NCBI RefSeq assembly: GCF_005863245.1 | Contig: NZ_VBUT01000004.1 | Span: forward strand, 434,001 to 498,000 | Direction: 5' to 3' | Origin: Nocardia cyriacigeorgica | GTDB lineage: Bacteria > Actinomycetota > Actinomycetes > Mycobacteriales > Mycobacteriaceae | DNA length: 64,000 bases | Part shown: one piece after another, positions 17,171 to 25,487 of the stretch | Layout: each line of letters begins with the position of its first letter | How positions within the stretch are numbered: position 1 is the stretch's first letter | Translations under genes and position numbers: made by a program | Notes under the pieces: generated by a model | Database searches by the model: none | Seen by the model: only the letters and a program-made list of their open reading frames with translations | What the model was told of the DNA's origin: nothing

Positions 17171-17389
17171 TTACTCCGCGACTCGTACCAGGTGACCGGC
17201 GAGGGCGACCACGTCGCCGACGTGCAATTGCCGTCCGCGTCGTAGTTCGACCTCGTCGTTCACCCGGACCAGACCCGCGGCGATCACCGTCTTGGCTTCC
17301 GAACCGGAATCGATCAGATTGGCCAATTTGAGAAACTGGCCGAGCCGAATGGCTTCGTCATCGATCGGCACATCGACTGGTTCCGACAT
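17171..17389 (-). CDS. Small RNA-binding S4 domain protein
   Basis: This 72-residue protein is essentially a single S4 domain of the YaaA/YlmH type: IRLGQFLKLANLIDSGSEAKTVIAAGLVRVNDEVELRRGRQLHVGDVV is the diagnostic pattern (shown here in part). It should bind structured RNA, probably rRNA. In other bacteria such proteins are linked to ribosome quality control or the recF region. The ATG is at 17389. Its promoter region is shared with the divergent lysX gene. Confidence 0.82.
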   Translation of the reverse strand: MSEPVDVPIDDEAIRLGQFLKLANLIDSGSEAKTVIAAGLVRVNDEVELRRGRQLHVGDVVALAGHLVRVAE

Positions 17390-17537
17390 GAGCTAAATAC
17401 TTACTCCCCCGGGCCGGTCGGCGGTGCAGCGGCCCAGCATCCGGCACTGTTCGGCCATTTCTGTGACGTCGCAAAGGGGTCGCGAACACGCCGTGACAAA
17501 CGACCGGCAAATCCACCCCAACGGTCACACTGGATCG

Positions 17538-20500
17538 GTGACTTCCGCGCCAGACGACCTACGCACGACCACCGAGCTATCCGCGAGCAGACCCGCTGCC
17601 CCGGTACCGCATCGTGGGCGCGGCCGGTTGGCCGAGGTTCCGCATTACACCGGGCTGGTGCTCGGTGTGTTCGCGGTGGCCTGTCTGCTGTGGAGCCTCT
17701 CGCCCGCGCTGCGTTATCTGACCCACGCGCCCCGCCACTACATCGACGACTACTACTTCGACGCCCCCGACACCAGCCTGGTGTGGGCGCTGGTGGTCGG
17801 CCTGCTCGCGGCGGCGACGGCCGGGCGCAAACGCATCGCCTGGTGGTTGCTGGTCATCTACCTGGTGACGTGGGTACTCGACAATGTCGTCGCCTTCGTC
17901 ACCGACCGCGATGTGCACGCGCTGATCGCGGCGGTGGTGCATGTGGCGGTGATCGGCGTGCTCATCGCCGCCTGGCCCGAGTTCTACACCCGGGTCCGTC
18001 GCGGGGCCGGCCGGAAAGCACTGCTCGCCCTGGTCGGCGGGGCGGCGCTCGGCTGCCTGCTCGGCTGGGGCCTGGTGGAGATGTTCCCCGGCTCGCTGCC
18101 CGCGGGGGCGCAGCGTCCGCTGTGGGCGGTGTACCGGGTGACCGGCGCGATCCTGGTGGAGAACGAGCAGTTCGACGGTTCGCCGCATCATTTCGTGAAC
18201 TTCCTGCTCGGCCTGTTCGGCGCGGTCGCGCTGCTCACTGCCTTCATGGTGCTGCTGCGCTCCCAGCGCGCCGACAACGCCATGACCGGGCTCGACGAGT
18301 CCGCGCTGCGCGGACTGCTGGCCCGCTCCGACGTGGAGGATTCGCTCGGCTATTTCGCCACCCGCCGCGACAAGGCCGTGGTGTTCGCGCCCAGCGGCAA
18401 AGCCGCCATCACCTACCGGGTCGAGCTCGGCGTCTGCCTGGCCAGTGGCGACCCGATCGGCATCAAGGAGGCGTGGCCGCAGGCGATCGATGCCTGGCTG
18501 CGGCTGGCCGACCAGTTCGGCTGGGCGCCCGCGGTGATGGGCGCGAGCGAACTCGGAGCGACCGCCTACCGCAGGGCCGGGCTATCCGTGCTGCGCCTCG
18601 GCGACGAGGCCGTCCTCGACACCAGGAACTTCTCGCTGGCGGGCGCCGAGATGAAACCGGTGCGCCAGGCCGTCAACCGGTTGCGCCGCCAAGGCATGGG
18701 GGTGCGGATCCGGCGCCACAGTGAGATCCCCGCCGACGAATTCGCCCAGATCGTGGCACGGGCCGAGGCCTGGCGCGACACCGAGAACGAACGCGGCTTC
18801 TCGATGGCGCTCGGCCGCCTCGGCGACCCGCTCGACGGGGACTGCCTGCTGGTGGAGGCCGTCGACTCCGACGACCGGGTACTGGCCATGCTGTCGCTGG
18901 TGCCGTGGGGCCGCACCGGGGTGTCGCTGGAGTTGATGCGCCGCGACCCGCTCGGCCCCAACGGCGTGATGGAGTTGATGATCTCCCAGCTCGCGCTCAC
19001 CTCCGACCAGTACGGCATCACCAAGATCTCGCTGAACTTCGCGGTGTTCCGTTCGGTGTTCGAGGAGGGCGGACGCATCGGCGCCGGGCCGATCCTGCGC
19101 GCCTGGCGTGGGGTGCTGCTGTTCTTCTCCCGGTGGTGGCAGCTCGAGGCGCTGTACCGGTCGAACGTGAAGTATCAGCCGATCTGGGTGCCCCGGTTCT
19201 TCCTGTTCGAGGAACGCAGGCAGCTGCCGCGGGTGGCGATGGCCAGCGGTCTGGCCGAAGGCTTCCTGCCGCGGTTCGGCGCCGAACCCGACCCCGCCAC
19301 CCACACCGGACGCCACAGCGCCGTCCCGCCGGCCATCACCGGCCTGCACGCCGACGGCAGCCCGCCCGAACCGCCCGAATCCGAGGCCGAACTCCAGCTC
19401 GCGCGCAGGCCCGAACAGGTGCGGGTGCGGATGAACAAGCTGGATCGACTGGCCGCCACCGGCATCGACGCCTACCCGGTGGCCTATCCGCCGACGCACA
19501 CCGTCGCGGCGGCGCGCCGGTCACCGCGCGGGACCACCGTGCGCGTATGCGGCCGACTGCTACGCATCCGCGACTACGGCGGCGTGGTGTTCGCGGTGGT
19601 GCGCGACTGGTCCGACGACATCCAGCTGGTACTCGACCGGGAACGCCTCGGCGCCAAGCGGTGTGCGGAATTCAGCGAGTTCTTCGACCTCGGTGATCTG
19701 ATCGAGGTCAGCGGGCGGATCGGGCGCAGTCGGCGCGGTGAGCTGTCGCTGCTGGTCGCGGACTGGCGGATGCTGGGCAAATGCCTGCACCCGCTGCCGG
19801 ACAAGTGGAAGGGCCTGGCCGATCCGGAGGCCCGGGTCCGGCAACGCTACGTCGACATGATGATCAACCCCGAGACCCGCGACGTGCTGGCCAAACGCAG
19901 CGCGGTGGTGCGGTCGCTGCGGGATTCGCTCACCGACTGGGGCTACATCGAGGTCGAGACGCCGATCCTGCAACAGGTGCACGGCGGCGCCAACGCGACC
20001 CCGTTCCGCACCCACATCGACGCCTACGATCTGGATCTCTACCTGCGCATCGCCCCCGAGCTGTACCTCAAGCGGCTGTGCGTCGGCGGGGTGGAGAAGG
20101 TGTTCGAAATCGGCCGCACCTTCCGCAACGAGGGCGTGGACTTCAGTCACAACCCGGAGTTCACCATCCTGGAGGCGTACGAGGCGCACAGCGATTACGA
20201 GCGGATGATGCACCTGTGCCGTCAGCTGATCCAGAACGCCGCCCTGGCTGCCAACGGCGCGATGGTCGCCATGCGCCCCAAGGGCGACGGCACCTTCGAG
20301 GCGGTGGACATCTCCGGCGAATGGCCGGTCAAAACCGTGCACGGAGCCATCTCGCAGGCCATCGGCACCGAGATCACCCCGCGCACCGACGTCACCCGGC
20401 TGCGAGAGTTGTGCGACGCCAACACGATCCCCTACCAGCACTCCTGGGACGCCGGCCAGATCGTGCTGGAAATGTATGAGCACCTGGTCGAAGACCGCAC

Positions 20501-20861
20501 TCAGGAACCCACCTTCTACATCGACTTCCCCACCTCCGTCTCCCCGCTCACCCGCGGCCACCGCCGCATCGCGGGCGTCGCCGAACGCTGGGACCTGGTG
20601 GCCTGGGGTGTCGAATTGGGCACCGCCTACAGCGAACTCACCGACCCGGTCGAACAACGACGCAGGCTCACCGAGCAGTCGATGCTCGCGGCGGGCGGCG
20701 ACCCGGAGGCCATGGAACTGGACGAGGACTTCCTGCAAGCCCTCGAACACGCCATGCCGCCCACCGGCGGCCTCGGCATGGGCGTCGACCGCGTCGTCAT
20801 GCTGATCACCGGCCGCAGCATCCGCGAGACGCTACCGTTCCCGCTGGTGAAACCGCGCTGA
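17538..20861 (+). CDS. lysX: LysX: bifunctional lysyl-phosphatidylglycerol synthase / lysyl-tRNA synthetase
   Basis: This fused protein of about 1,107 residues adds lysine to phosphatidylglycerol, giving resistance to cationic antimicrobial peptides. The N-terminal third holds six or so membrane helices with [21 protein letters not shown]. The middle is the DUF2156 aminoacyl-transferase domain ([20 protein letters not shown] on). From about residue 620 there is an OB-fold and class II lysyl-tRNA synthetase (motif 2 [20 protein letters not shown], motif 3 [12 protein letters not shown]). The same fusion is LysX in M. tuberculosis. The start is uncertain: GTG 17538 was chosen, but GTG 17493 or an upstream ATG 17424 in frame are possible. 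A housekeeping LysRS should exist elsewhere. Confidence 0.92.
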   Translation: MTSAPDDLRTTTELSASRPAAPVPHRGRGRLAEVPHYTGLVLGVFAVACLLWSLSPALRYLTHAPRHYIDDYYFDAPDTSLVWALVVGLLAAATAGRKRIAWWLLVIYLVTWVLDNVVAFVTDRDVHALIAAVVHVAVIGVLIAAWPEFYTRVRRGAGRKALLALVGGAALGCLLGWGLVEMFPGSLPAGAQRPLWAVYRVTGAILVENEQFDGSPHHFVNFLLGLFGAVALLTAFMVLLRSQRADNAMTGLDESALRGLLARSDVEDSLGYFATRRDKAVVFAPSGKAAITYRVELGVCLASGDPIGIKEAWPQAIDAWLRLADQFGWAPAVMGASELGATAYRRAGLSVLRLGDEAVLDTRNFSLAGAEMKPVRQAVNRLRRQGMGVRIRRHSEIPADEFAQIVARAEAWRDTENERGFSMALGRLGDPLDGDCLLVEAVDSDDRVLAMLSLVPWGRTGVSLELMRRDPLGPNGVMELMISQLALTSDQYGITKISLNFAVFRSVFEEGGRIGAGPILRAWRGVLLFFSRWWQLEALYRSNVKYQPIWVPRFFLFEERRQLPRVAMASGLAEGFLPRFGAEPDPATHTGRHSAVPPAITGLHADGSPPEPPESEAELQLARRPEQVRVRMNKLDRLAATGIDAYPVAYPPTHTVAAARRSPRGTTVRVCGRLLRIRDYGGVVFAVVRDWSDDIQLVLDRERLGAKRCAEFSEFFDLGDLIEVSGRIGRSRRGELSLLVADWRMLGKCLHPLPDKWKGLADPEARVRQRYVDMMINPETRDVLAKRSAVVRSLRDSLTDWGYIEVETPILQQVHGGANATPFRTHIDAYDLDLYLRIAPELYLKRLCVGGVEKVFEIGRTFRNEGVDFSHNPEFTILEAYEAHSDYERMMHLCRQLIQNAALAANGAMVAMRPKGDGTFEAVDISGEWPVKTVHGAISQAIGTEITPRTDVTRLRELCDANTIPYQHSWDAGQIVLEMYEHLVEDRTQEPTFYIDFPTSVSPLTRGHRRIAGVAERWDLVAWGVELGTAYSELTDPVEQRRRLTEQSMLAAGGDPEAMELDEDFLQALEHAMPPTGGLGMGVDRVVMLITGRSIRETLPFPLVKPR

Positions 20862-20970
20862 ATGCGGCCGGTTCGCCGGATGTTTCGCGCGAGCGGGTCG
20901 CGGGCAATAGTGTGGAGGATCCGGCGGGCCAGGAGGAGGCCGCCGACACTTTCGGATAGGGGATTCTTCG

Positions 20971-21336
20971 TTGTACTACCTCGACCTGCTGACCAGCGCC
21001 ACCACGCTCGATCATTCGACCTGGGCGAGCCAGGACGTATGGGCCTCGGCCATCGATCTGGAGGCTGCGCGGAGCAAGAAAGGCAAGAAGAGCAGCAAGG
21101 GCGGATGGATCATCGGGCTCATCTGCGTCGTCGCCATTCTCGCCATCATCGTGGCCGTCGTGCTGCTCATGAAGCGCAAGAAGAACGCCCAGCCGCAACA
21201 GGGCCAGATCCCGCCGCAGGGCCAGTTCCCGCAGGACCCGAACAACCCGTACCCGCCGCAGGGCGGCCAGTACCCCCAGCAGGGCCAGAACCCCTACCCG
21301 CCCCAGGGCGGCCAGTACCCGCCGCAGAATCACTGA
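20971..21336 (+). CDS. Small single-pass membrane protein with PPQG-type Pro/Gln/Tyr tail
   Basis: This 121-residue protein starts at TTG 20971 with AGGGGAT about 8 nt upstream. The N-terminal 40 residues are soluble, followed by a basic patch (RSKKGKKSSKGG). One membrane helix follows (WIIGLICVVAILAIIVAVVLLM, about 46-67). The C-terminal 50 residues are a low-complexity tail built from PPQGG/QYP/QNPYPPQ units ending GGQYPPQNH. No family is recognised. The tail is like those of actinobacterial membrane proteins that recruit partners at poles or septa (inference). It shares its C-terminal motif with the next gene and lies 109 bp after lysX on the same strand. Confidence 0.65.
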   Translation: MYYLDLLTSATTLDHSTWASQDVWASAIDLEAARSKKGKKSSKGGWIIGLICVVAILAIIVAVVLLMKRKKNAQPQQGQIPPQGQFPQDPNNPYPPQGGQYPQQGQNPYPPQGGQYPPQNH

Positions 21337-21346
21337 GCGTTCGCCG

Positions 21347-21553
21347 ATGGTCATTCTCCTCGCGAGCGCCCTCTGCCTGCTGGTGGTCGCCGGCATCGTC
21401 GGCCTGATCGTCTGGCTGGCGATCCGCGCGAACGACGGGCCCCGGCAACCGCCGTACCCGCCGCAGCAGTACCCGCCCGGCGATCCGTACCCGCCACACG
21501 GTGGGCAATATCCACCACCCCCCGGCGGGCAGTATCCGCCGCAGAACTACTAG
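21347..21553 (+). CDS. Small membrane protein with Tyr/Pro-rich tail, paralogue-like to the preceding gene
   Basis: This 68-residue protein is a membrane helix starting almost at the N-terminus (VILLASALCLLVVAGIVGLIVWLAI, residues 2-26) followed by a short linker. The tail of YPPQQYPPGDPYPPHGGQYPPPP units ends in GGQYPPQNY, nearly the same last nine residues as the upstream protein. It begins at ATG 21347, 10 bp after the preceding stop, so the two are very likely cotranscribed. No family is recognised. The paired tails suggest both bind the same partner (inference). Confidence 0.65.
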   Translation: MVILLASALCLLVVAGIVGLIVWLAIRANDGPRQPPYPPQQYPPGDPYPPHGGQYPPPPGGQYPPQNY

Positions 21554-21827
21554 ACCGGCACATCGCTCGCTCGGCTCGCGGATCCGCGGCCGCGTCGGTA
21601 GAGGAAACCGGACATCCGATCGCATTCGGTTGGCGGCGATTCGGCTGTAGCCCTATTGTTATTCGCGGTGTGTGCGTCGGGGCCCGGATGTTATCCGGGT
21701 ATGCGCACTCGGCGGGTGGAACGGTGTTCACTTCGTGTGCACCGGTGCGCCATCCGGCGAGTTCAGCATCGTAGCGACAGCGTGTACGGGAACGCCCCAC
21801 CTGGGGCGATGGGTTGACTGGAGCAGT

Positions 21828-22730
21828 ATGCAGTTCAAGAAGGTTGCCGCAGCATTGGGCGCGTGCGTGGCGATCGCATCCGGGTTGGTTGTCGGAGGTA
21901 ACGCGGTGGCAACGGCCGCGCCCGGATGCCCGAGTCTGTACGTGGTGGCGATCCCCGGAACCTGGGAAACCGGCCATGACAAGAAGCCACAGCCCGGCAT
22001 GCTGTCCGGCGTGACGAACGGGCTCGGACCGGAGACGAAGGTCGACTACGTCACCTACGCCGCCACCGCGTTCCCGTGGGAGGGCGACGTCTACGGCCGG
22101 TCCAAGCGCGAAGCCACCGACAAGGCACGCGGCCTCGTCGGCGCGATGGCGCAGCGGTGCGGTGCGACCAAGATCGGCCTGGTCGGCTACAGCCAGGGCG
22201 CCGACGCCGCAGGCGATCTCGCCGCGGAGATCGGCACCGGAGTCGGTGTCGTTCCGCCGAGCCGCATCGCCGGTGTCGGCCTGATCTCGGATCCGCGGCG
22301 CTCACCCAACGACATCCAGGTGGGCCCGCACGCGGGTGGCGCCGGTGGCGGTGGCCCGCGCGTCGGCGGCTTCGGCTGGATCCACGACCGGGTGCGCACC
22401 ATCTGCGCCGTCGACGACCTGTACTGCGCGACCGCCTCGGACGATTTCGTCACCCGATTCGCCGGATTCCTCGCGCAGAGCTCCGACGCCAACCCCGCCA
22501 ACATGTGGCGCTACCAGCTGGAAGCCGGCGCGATCATCAACGACCTGATGGCGCACGGCGGCATCCCGACCCTGCAGTCCCAGCTCACCGAATCCGCCAA
22601 CCAGCAGCGGATCAAGGAGCTGGAGGAGTTCTACGGTTCGCACGCCCACACCAAGTACGGCAGCTACCAGGTCGGCGGCGGCCAGACCGCCATCACCTGG
22701 ATGCACAACTGGTTCGCGCGCATGGCGTGA
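21828..22730 (+). CDS. Secreted cutinase family serine hydrolase
   Basis: This 300-residue exported alpha/beta hydrolase has a signal peptide at residues 1-30 (ATA|AP). The mature part starts with GCPSLYVVAIPGTWE, typical of actinobacterial cutinase-like proteins. The nucleophile is S122 in GYSQG. The catalytic Asp is probably in ICAVDDLYC and the His in the C-terminal SHAHTKYGSY segment. Two disulfides are likely (C34-C111 and the ICAV/LYC pair). Family members act as lipases, phospholipases or mycolate ester hydrolases at the cell envelope. Compared with short cutinases there is about 80 residues of extra C-terminal sequence. Start ATG 21828; an in-frame GTG/ATG upstream would break the signal peptide. 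A 12-bp hairpin follows. Confidence 0.88.
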   Translation: MQFKKVAAALGACVAIASGLVVGGNAVATAAPGCPSLYVVAIPGTWETGHDKKPQPGMLSGVTNGLGPETKVDYVTYAATAFPWEGDVYGRSKREATDKARGLVGAMAQRCGATKIGLVGYSQGADAAGDLAAEIGTGVGVVPPSRIAGVGLISDPRRSPNDIQVGPHAGGAGGGGPRVGGFGWIHDRVRTICAVDDLYCATASDDFVTRFAGFLAQSSDANPANMWRYQLEAGAIINDLMAHGGIPTLQSQLTESANQQRIKELEEFYGSHAHTKYGSYQVGGGQTAITWMHNWFARMA

Positions 22731-22743
22731 TCAGCGGCTCCGC

Positions 22744-22788
22744 ACTGCGGCCACCTGCCCGGCATCTGCCGAGCACGGTGGCCGCAGT
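22744..22788 (+). terminator. Hairpin terminator after the cutinase gene
   Basis: ACTGCGGCCACC (22744-22755) pairs perfectly with GGTGGCCGCAGT (22777-22788); CGTTT follows. It lies 13 nt after the stop. Confidence 0.65.
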
Positions 22789-22851
22789 CGTTTCCGGACC
22801 ATGCGTGGCCCGCCGCGCGCTGCCGGCGAACTGACGCCCGGCCCGCGCCCG

Positions 22852-23187
22852 TCAGCTGCTGCCGAAGGAGCCGGTAGCGCCGGGCAGTACCCGATGGAGG
22901 ATGCGCGGGCCGGGTCCGGCGGGGCCCGGCCCATCGGGGCGGTGATCGTCCAGATACAGGCGCCGCTCGCCGTCGCGGTGCTCCCCGGGGTGCGGCCCGG
23001 GACGGCTCACCTCATCGGCGCTCGCCGCGACCGGGGCAGCGGCCTCGACGACCTGGGTGGTGGCCGCGCTCGGCGCCTCGGCCGATGCGGTGGCCGCGAC
23101 CGCCGCCACCGGTACCGCGGCGAGCGCGCCCGCCACCGCGACCCGGAGGCCGATCCGCCGAGCAGAAGACAGTTTCGTGGAGTGCAA
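22852..23187 (-). CDS. Small exported protein, Ala-rich, no recognised family
   Basis: This 111-residue protein starts at TTG 23187, chosen because AAAGGGA lies about 7 nt upstream. Residues 1-38 look like a signal peptide (SARRIGLRVAVAGALAAVPVAAVAATASA). A short Ala/Val/Thr region follows, then a charged segment rich in Gly, Pro, His, Asp and Arg (PGPHPGEHRDGERRLYLDDHRPDGPG). The composition suggests an exported, largely unstructured protein, and the His/Asp content could bind metal. It has its own promoter region between 23188 and the perfect inverted repeat at 23340. Reality of the gene is moderately supported by the signal peptide and start site. Confidence 0.5.
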   Translation of the reverse strand: MHSTKLSSARRIGLRVAVAGALAAVPVAAVAATASAEAPSAATTQVVEAAAPVAASADEVSRPGPHPGEHRDGERRLYLDDHRPDGPGPAGPGPRILHRVLPGATGSFGSS

Positions 23188-23339
23188 CGTCGATCCCTTT
23201 CTCCCGGAACATGTACCGCGTCCGCGGTGCACGAACTCCAGGAAAGTCGCCGTCGCTGGGACCGCGGTGGGACGGAGCTGGCAGTCGGCTGGGAATCGGG
23301 ACGATCAGTCGGCCGGCTCCGACGGGCGGTAGGTGCTCT

Positions 23340-23386
23340 GCCCACCTCTGAGCGACAACCGCGCGAGTTGTCGCTCAGAGGTGGGC
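23340..23386 (-). terminator. Perfect 20-bp inverted repeat after the histidine phosphatase gene
   Basis: GCCCACCTCTGAGCGACAAC (23340-23359) pairs without mismatch with its complement at 23367-23386 around a 7-nt loop. It lies 44 nt after the phosphatase stop at 23430 on the minus strand. No U-tract is present on either side. Confidence 0.6.
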
Positions 23387-23429
23387 GGCTGACTCCCCTG
23401 CCTGATGAGCGACCGGACGCGTGGCTCGT

Positions 23430-24041
23430 TCACGCGCTTACATTGCGCGGCAACAGCTCCCAGACATGGCCGTTCTCGTTGATGGTCGCGGCCGTGCGCC
23501 GGCCGGTGCGGGAGAACAGCACCCGGGTGATCGAGCAGTAGTCGATCGGGAAGGTCAGCGGCCGGGCCAGGCCGAGAATGTCCTGGAGCAGGATATTGAT
23601 CACCCCGCCGTGCGCGAACGCGACCACGGTGTCGGTGTGGTCGGCGCGCACCGCGATATCGGTGATGGTGTCGAGCACCCGCGACCTGAACGCCGGCTCG
23701 TCGATCACCGACGGCAGATGCCCCGCCTTGATCCGGTCGTATTCGGCGCGGAACTCCACCTTGGCGTCCTCGATCGGGATATAGGCGGGCAGGTCCCGGT
23801 CGTATTCGGCCAGCCCGTCCAGCACCTCGACCTCGAGCCCCAGCTTCGCCGCCGTCGGCCCCGCCGTCTCCCGCGCCCGCCGCTGCGGACTGCTCACCAC
23901 CCGCGCGATCCGATGATGCCCCAGCGCCGCGGGCACCCGCTCCGCCTGCTCCACCCCCACCCCGGCCAGCCCCGGATCCGCCGCCCCCTCGACCTGCTCG
24001 ATCCGAACGGGCTGGGCATGGCGAACGAGAATCAACTGCAC
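23430..24041 (-). CDS. Histidine phosphatase family protein (phosphoglycerate mutase-like)
   Basis: This 203-residue protein opens with the catalytic LVRHAQP motif (H8, the phospho-histidine), and the second catalytic histidine is in VVAFAHGGVINILL. This is the two-histidine branch used by broad-specificity phosphatases and phosphoglycerate mutases. The length and lack of mutase-specific segments favour a phosphatase on a small metabolite (inference). There is no signal peptide. It starts at ATG 24041 and its 3' end is marked by the 20-bp inverted repeat at 23340. A degenerate tRNA-Pro lies just upstream. Confidence 0.85.
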   Translation of the reverse strand: MQLILVRHAQPVRIEQVEGAADPGLAGVGVEQAERVPAALGHHRIARVVSSPQRRARETAGPTAAKLGLEVEVLDGLAEYDRDLPAYIPIEDAKVEFRAEYDRIKAGHLPSVIDEPAFRSRVLDTITDIAVRADHTDTVVAFAHGGVINILLQDILGLARPLTFPIDYCSITRVLFSRTGRRTAATINENGHVWELLPRNVSA

Positions 24042-24158
24042 ACCAATACTGTGCCGTATCGGGGTCCGCGGCGCGCAGCGGGCACGCCCGTCGATGGCCG
24101 CCCGATCCGAGACCGCTCGTTGCCTCGGGTTCGGAGCATCTCGTGCCTCTCGCTACGC

Positions 24159-24231
24159 AGGCGGAGAAGGATATGAACCTGCGGCCTCCGCTCCCAAAGC
24201 GGATGCGCAACCACGCTGCGCTACCCCTCGA
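24159..24231 (-). pseudogene. tRNA-Pro(UGG)-like sequence, probably degenerate
   Basis: Read on the minus strand, a 73-nt cloverleaf can be drawn: TA at 8-9, D-arm GCGC-AGCGTGGTT-GCGC, and a perfect anticodon arm TCCGC-TTTGGGA-GCGGA with anticodon TGG (plus positions 24195-24197). The T-arm has one mismatch and its loop reads TTCATAT, losing the nearly invariant A58. The acceptor stem pairs only at four of seven positions. The intact D and anticodon arms with a decayed acceptor and T-arm suggest a tRNA-Pro pseudogene or partial copy. It sits in the 415-bp gene-free gap between the phosphatase gene and the next exported protein. Confidence 0.5.
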
Positions 24232-24456
24232 TCCATCGAGCCCGTTAGGTTTCAGCACACCCGCAGCGATCCACCGAAAACGCGGGAACACCTCGAGTTT
24301 CGAACTTCCCCGACCGAATCCGCAAGCGCCGGAATAGGATCAGCAAATGCCATATCGGTGCAATAGCCAACCCCATTGCAGCGCAATGAATTGCACACGA
24401 TAGGGTCACCGTGTGTCCGTTCACGGGGATCGGACAAAGCGGAGGGAATTCTAAGA

Positions 24457-25071
24457 ATGAAGTTCGGAAAGATCACTGCTGCCGTTTTCATGGCTGTCAC
24501 CGCGGTGGGGATTACCGCGGCTACCGCCAATGGTCAGCCCGCTGTGGCGAATGATCCGGCCGTGGTGACTTCGGGGGACGCGACTTCCGGTGTTGTGAGC
24601 GGAATCAACTACAACACCACCGTTTCTCCTGCTGACAAGACCATCACCTGGTCGGTCGACAGCGGCAAGTTCGAGCTGACCTCGGATGGTTCTGCCGTGG
24701 TGCTGAAGTCGGACTCCGGCGCGACCGTTGATCAGGTGGCGCTGCGTTCGGAGGTCGCCGGGTTGCCGATCACGGTGGACGAGGAGATCAGCGCGGACGG
24801 CCGCAGCGTGACGCTGGCCGCCACGATGACGCCCGAGGACAGCGCGAAGCTGAAGGACGTCGCGGAGCTGAAGGACATCAGCTCCTACGACCGGCTCATG
24901 GAGCAGGTCAACAAGAACCTGCCCGGCATCGCCATCGGCGCTCTGATCGGTTGCTTCGTCCCGTTCCTGTGGATCATCACCATCCCGGCGGGTGCGGTGA
25001 TCGGCGGATACGTGATGGGTGGCCAGCCGTTCCTGGACGCGCTGATCGCCTTCGCCACCGGCCAGCCCTGA
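24457..25071 (+). CDS. Exported protein with C-terminal hydrophobic hairpin (DUF8020-like)
   Basis: This 204-residue protein starts at ATG 24457 with GGAGGGAATT upstream. Residues 1-26 are a signal peptide. The central part (VSGINYNTTVSPADKTITWSV, then DGSAVVLKSDSGATVDQVALR and ISADGRSVTLAATMTPED) is a beta-rich repeat-like domain that I recall as a Nocardia/Gordonia family of secreted proteins, DUF8020. The C-terminal 50 residues contain two hydrophobic stretches with a Cys (IAIGALIGCFVPFLWIITIP, GAVIGGYVMGG), which look like a membrane-inserting hairpin. Function is unknown. Codons are less GC-biased near the 5' end than in the neighbours. A strong terminator follows. Confidence 0.7.
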   Translation: MKFGKITAAVFMAVTAVGITAATANGQPAVANDPAVVTSGDATSGVVSGINYNTTVSPADKTITWSVDSGKFELTSDGSAVVLKSDSGATVDQVALRSEVAGLPITVDEEISADGRSVTLAATMTPEDSAKLKDVAELKDISSYDRLMEQVNKNLPGIAIGALIGCFVPFLWIITIPAGAVIGGYVMGGQPFLDALIAFATGQP

Positions 25072-25093
25072 TCTGAGCAGGTAGCACCATAAG

Positions 25094-25127
25094 GGGTGCG
25101 CAGGCGGAAATCGCCTGCGCACCCTTT
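25094..25127 (+). terminator. Strong hairpin terminator
   Basis: GGGTGCGCAGGCG pairs perfectly with CGCCTGCGCACCC around GAAAT, and TTT follows. It lies 23 nt after the stop of the exported protein and also faces the convergent antitoxin gene. Confidence 0.8.
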
Positions 25128-25143
25128 GCGCTTCCAAGGAGGG

Positions 25144-25380
25144 CTACTCGGCGCTGTCGCGCCCGGCACGGATCTGCGCGGTTATCTCGTGCGCATCGAC
25201 GCCAAGGCCGCGGTGGCCGGTCGTCGTCTCCCATGCATCGTCGTTTCGGCGAGCGCGGAATTCGCGCTCTAGCAATGCTCGCAAGTAGTCCTGCATCGAC
25301 TGGCCGCGGGCGGCCGCACGCGCGGCGATCGCGTCGTAGACCGGCTCCGGAACGTCGTAGATCTGGATCGACATGGACAT
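25144..25380 (-). CDS. FitA/VapB-type ribbon-helix-helix antitoxin, no partner toxin seen
   Basis: This 78-residue protein begins at ATG 25380 (ATG 25374 also possible). Its N-terminus MSIQIYDVPEPVYDAIAARA, followed by ARGQSMQDYLRALLERE, is the ribbon-helix-helix DNA-binding domain of FitA/VapB antitoxins. The C-terminal part (about 35 residues) is the normal toxin-binding tail. The usual PIN-domain toxin gene would overlap or follow directly, but downstream there is only a terminator and the convergent exported-protein gene. It may be an orphan antitoxin or a stand-alone repressor. Confidence 0.75.
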   Translation of the reverse strand: MSMSIQIYDVPEPVYDAIAARAAARGQSMQDYLRALLEREFRARRNDDAWETTTGHRGLGVDAHEITAQIRAGRDSAE

Positions 25381-25435
25381 GGCGAACAGTGTGCGGGCGA
25401 GCACATCGTGCTGGCAACGATGTACAGATACGACA

Positions 25436-25474
25436 AAAGGCGTTGCACCGGAATAGCCCCGGTGCAACGCCTTT
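25436..25474 (-). terminator. Hairpin terminator after gltD
   Basis: AAAGGCGTTGCACCGG (25436-25451) pairs perfectly with CCGGTGCAACGCCTTT (25459-25474). On the minus strand it follows the gltD stop by 13 nt and runs into TTTTG, a good intrinsic terminator. Confidence 0.82.
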
Positions 25475-25487
25475 CGGGTTGATCAGC

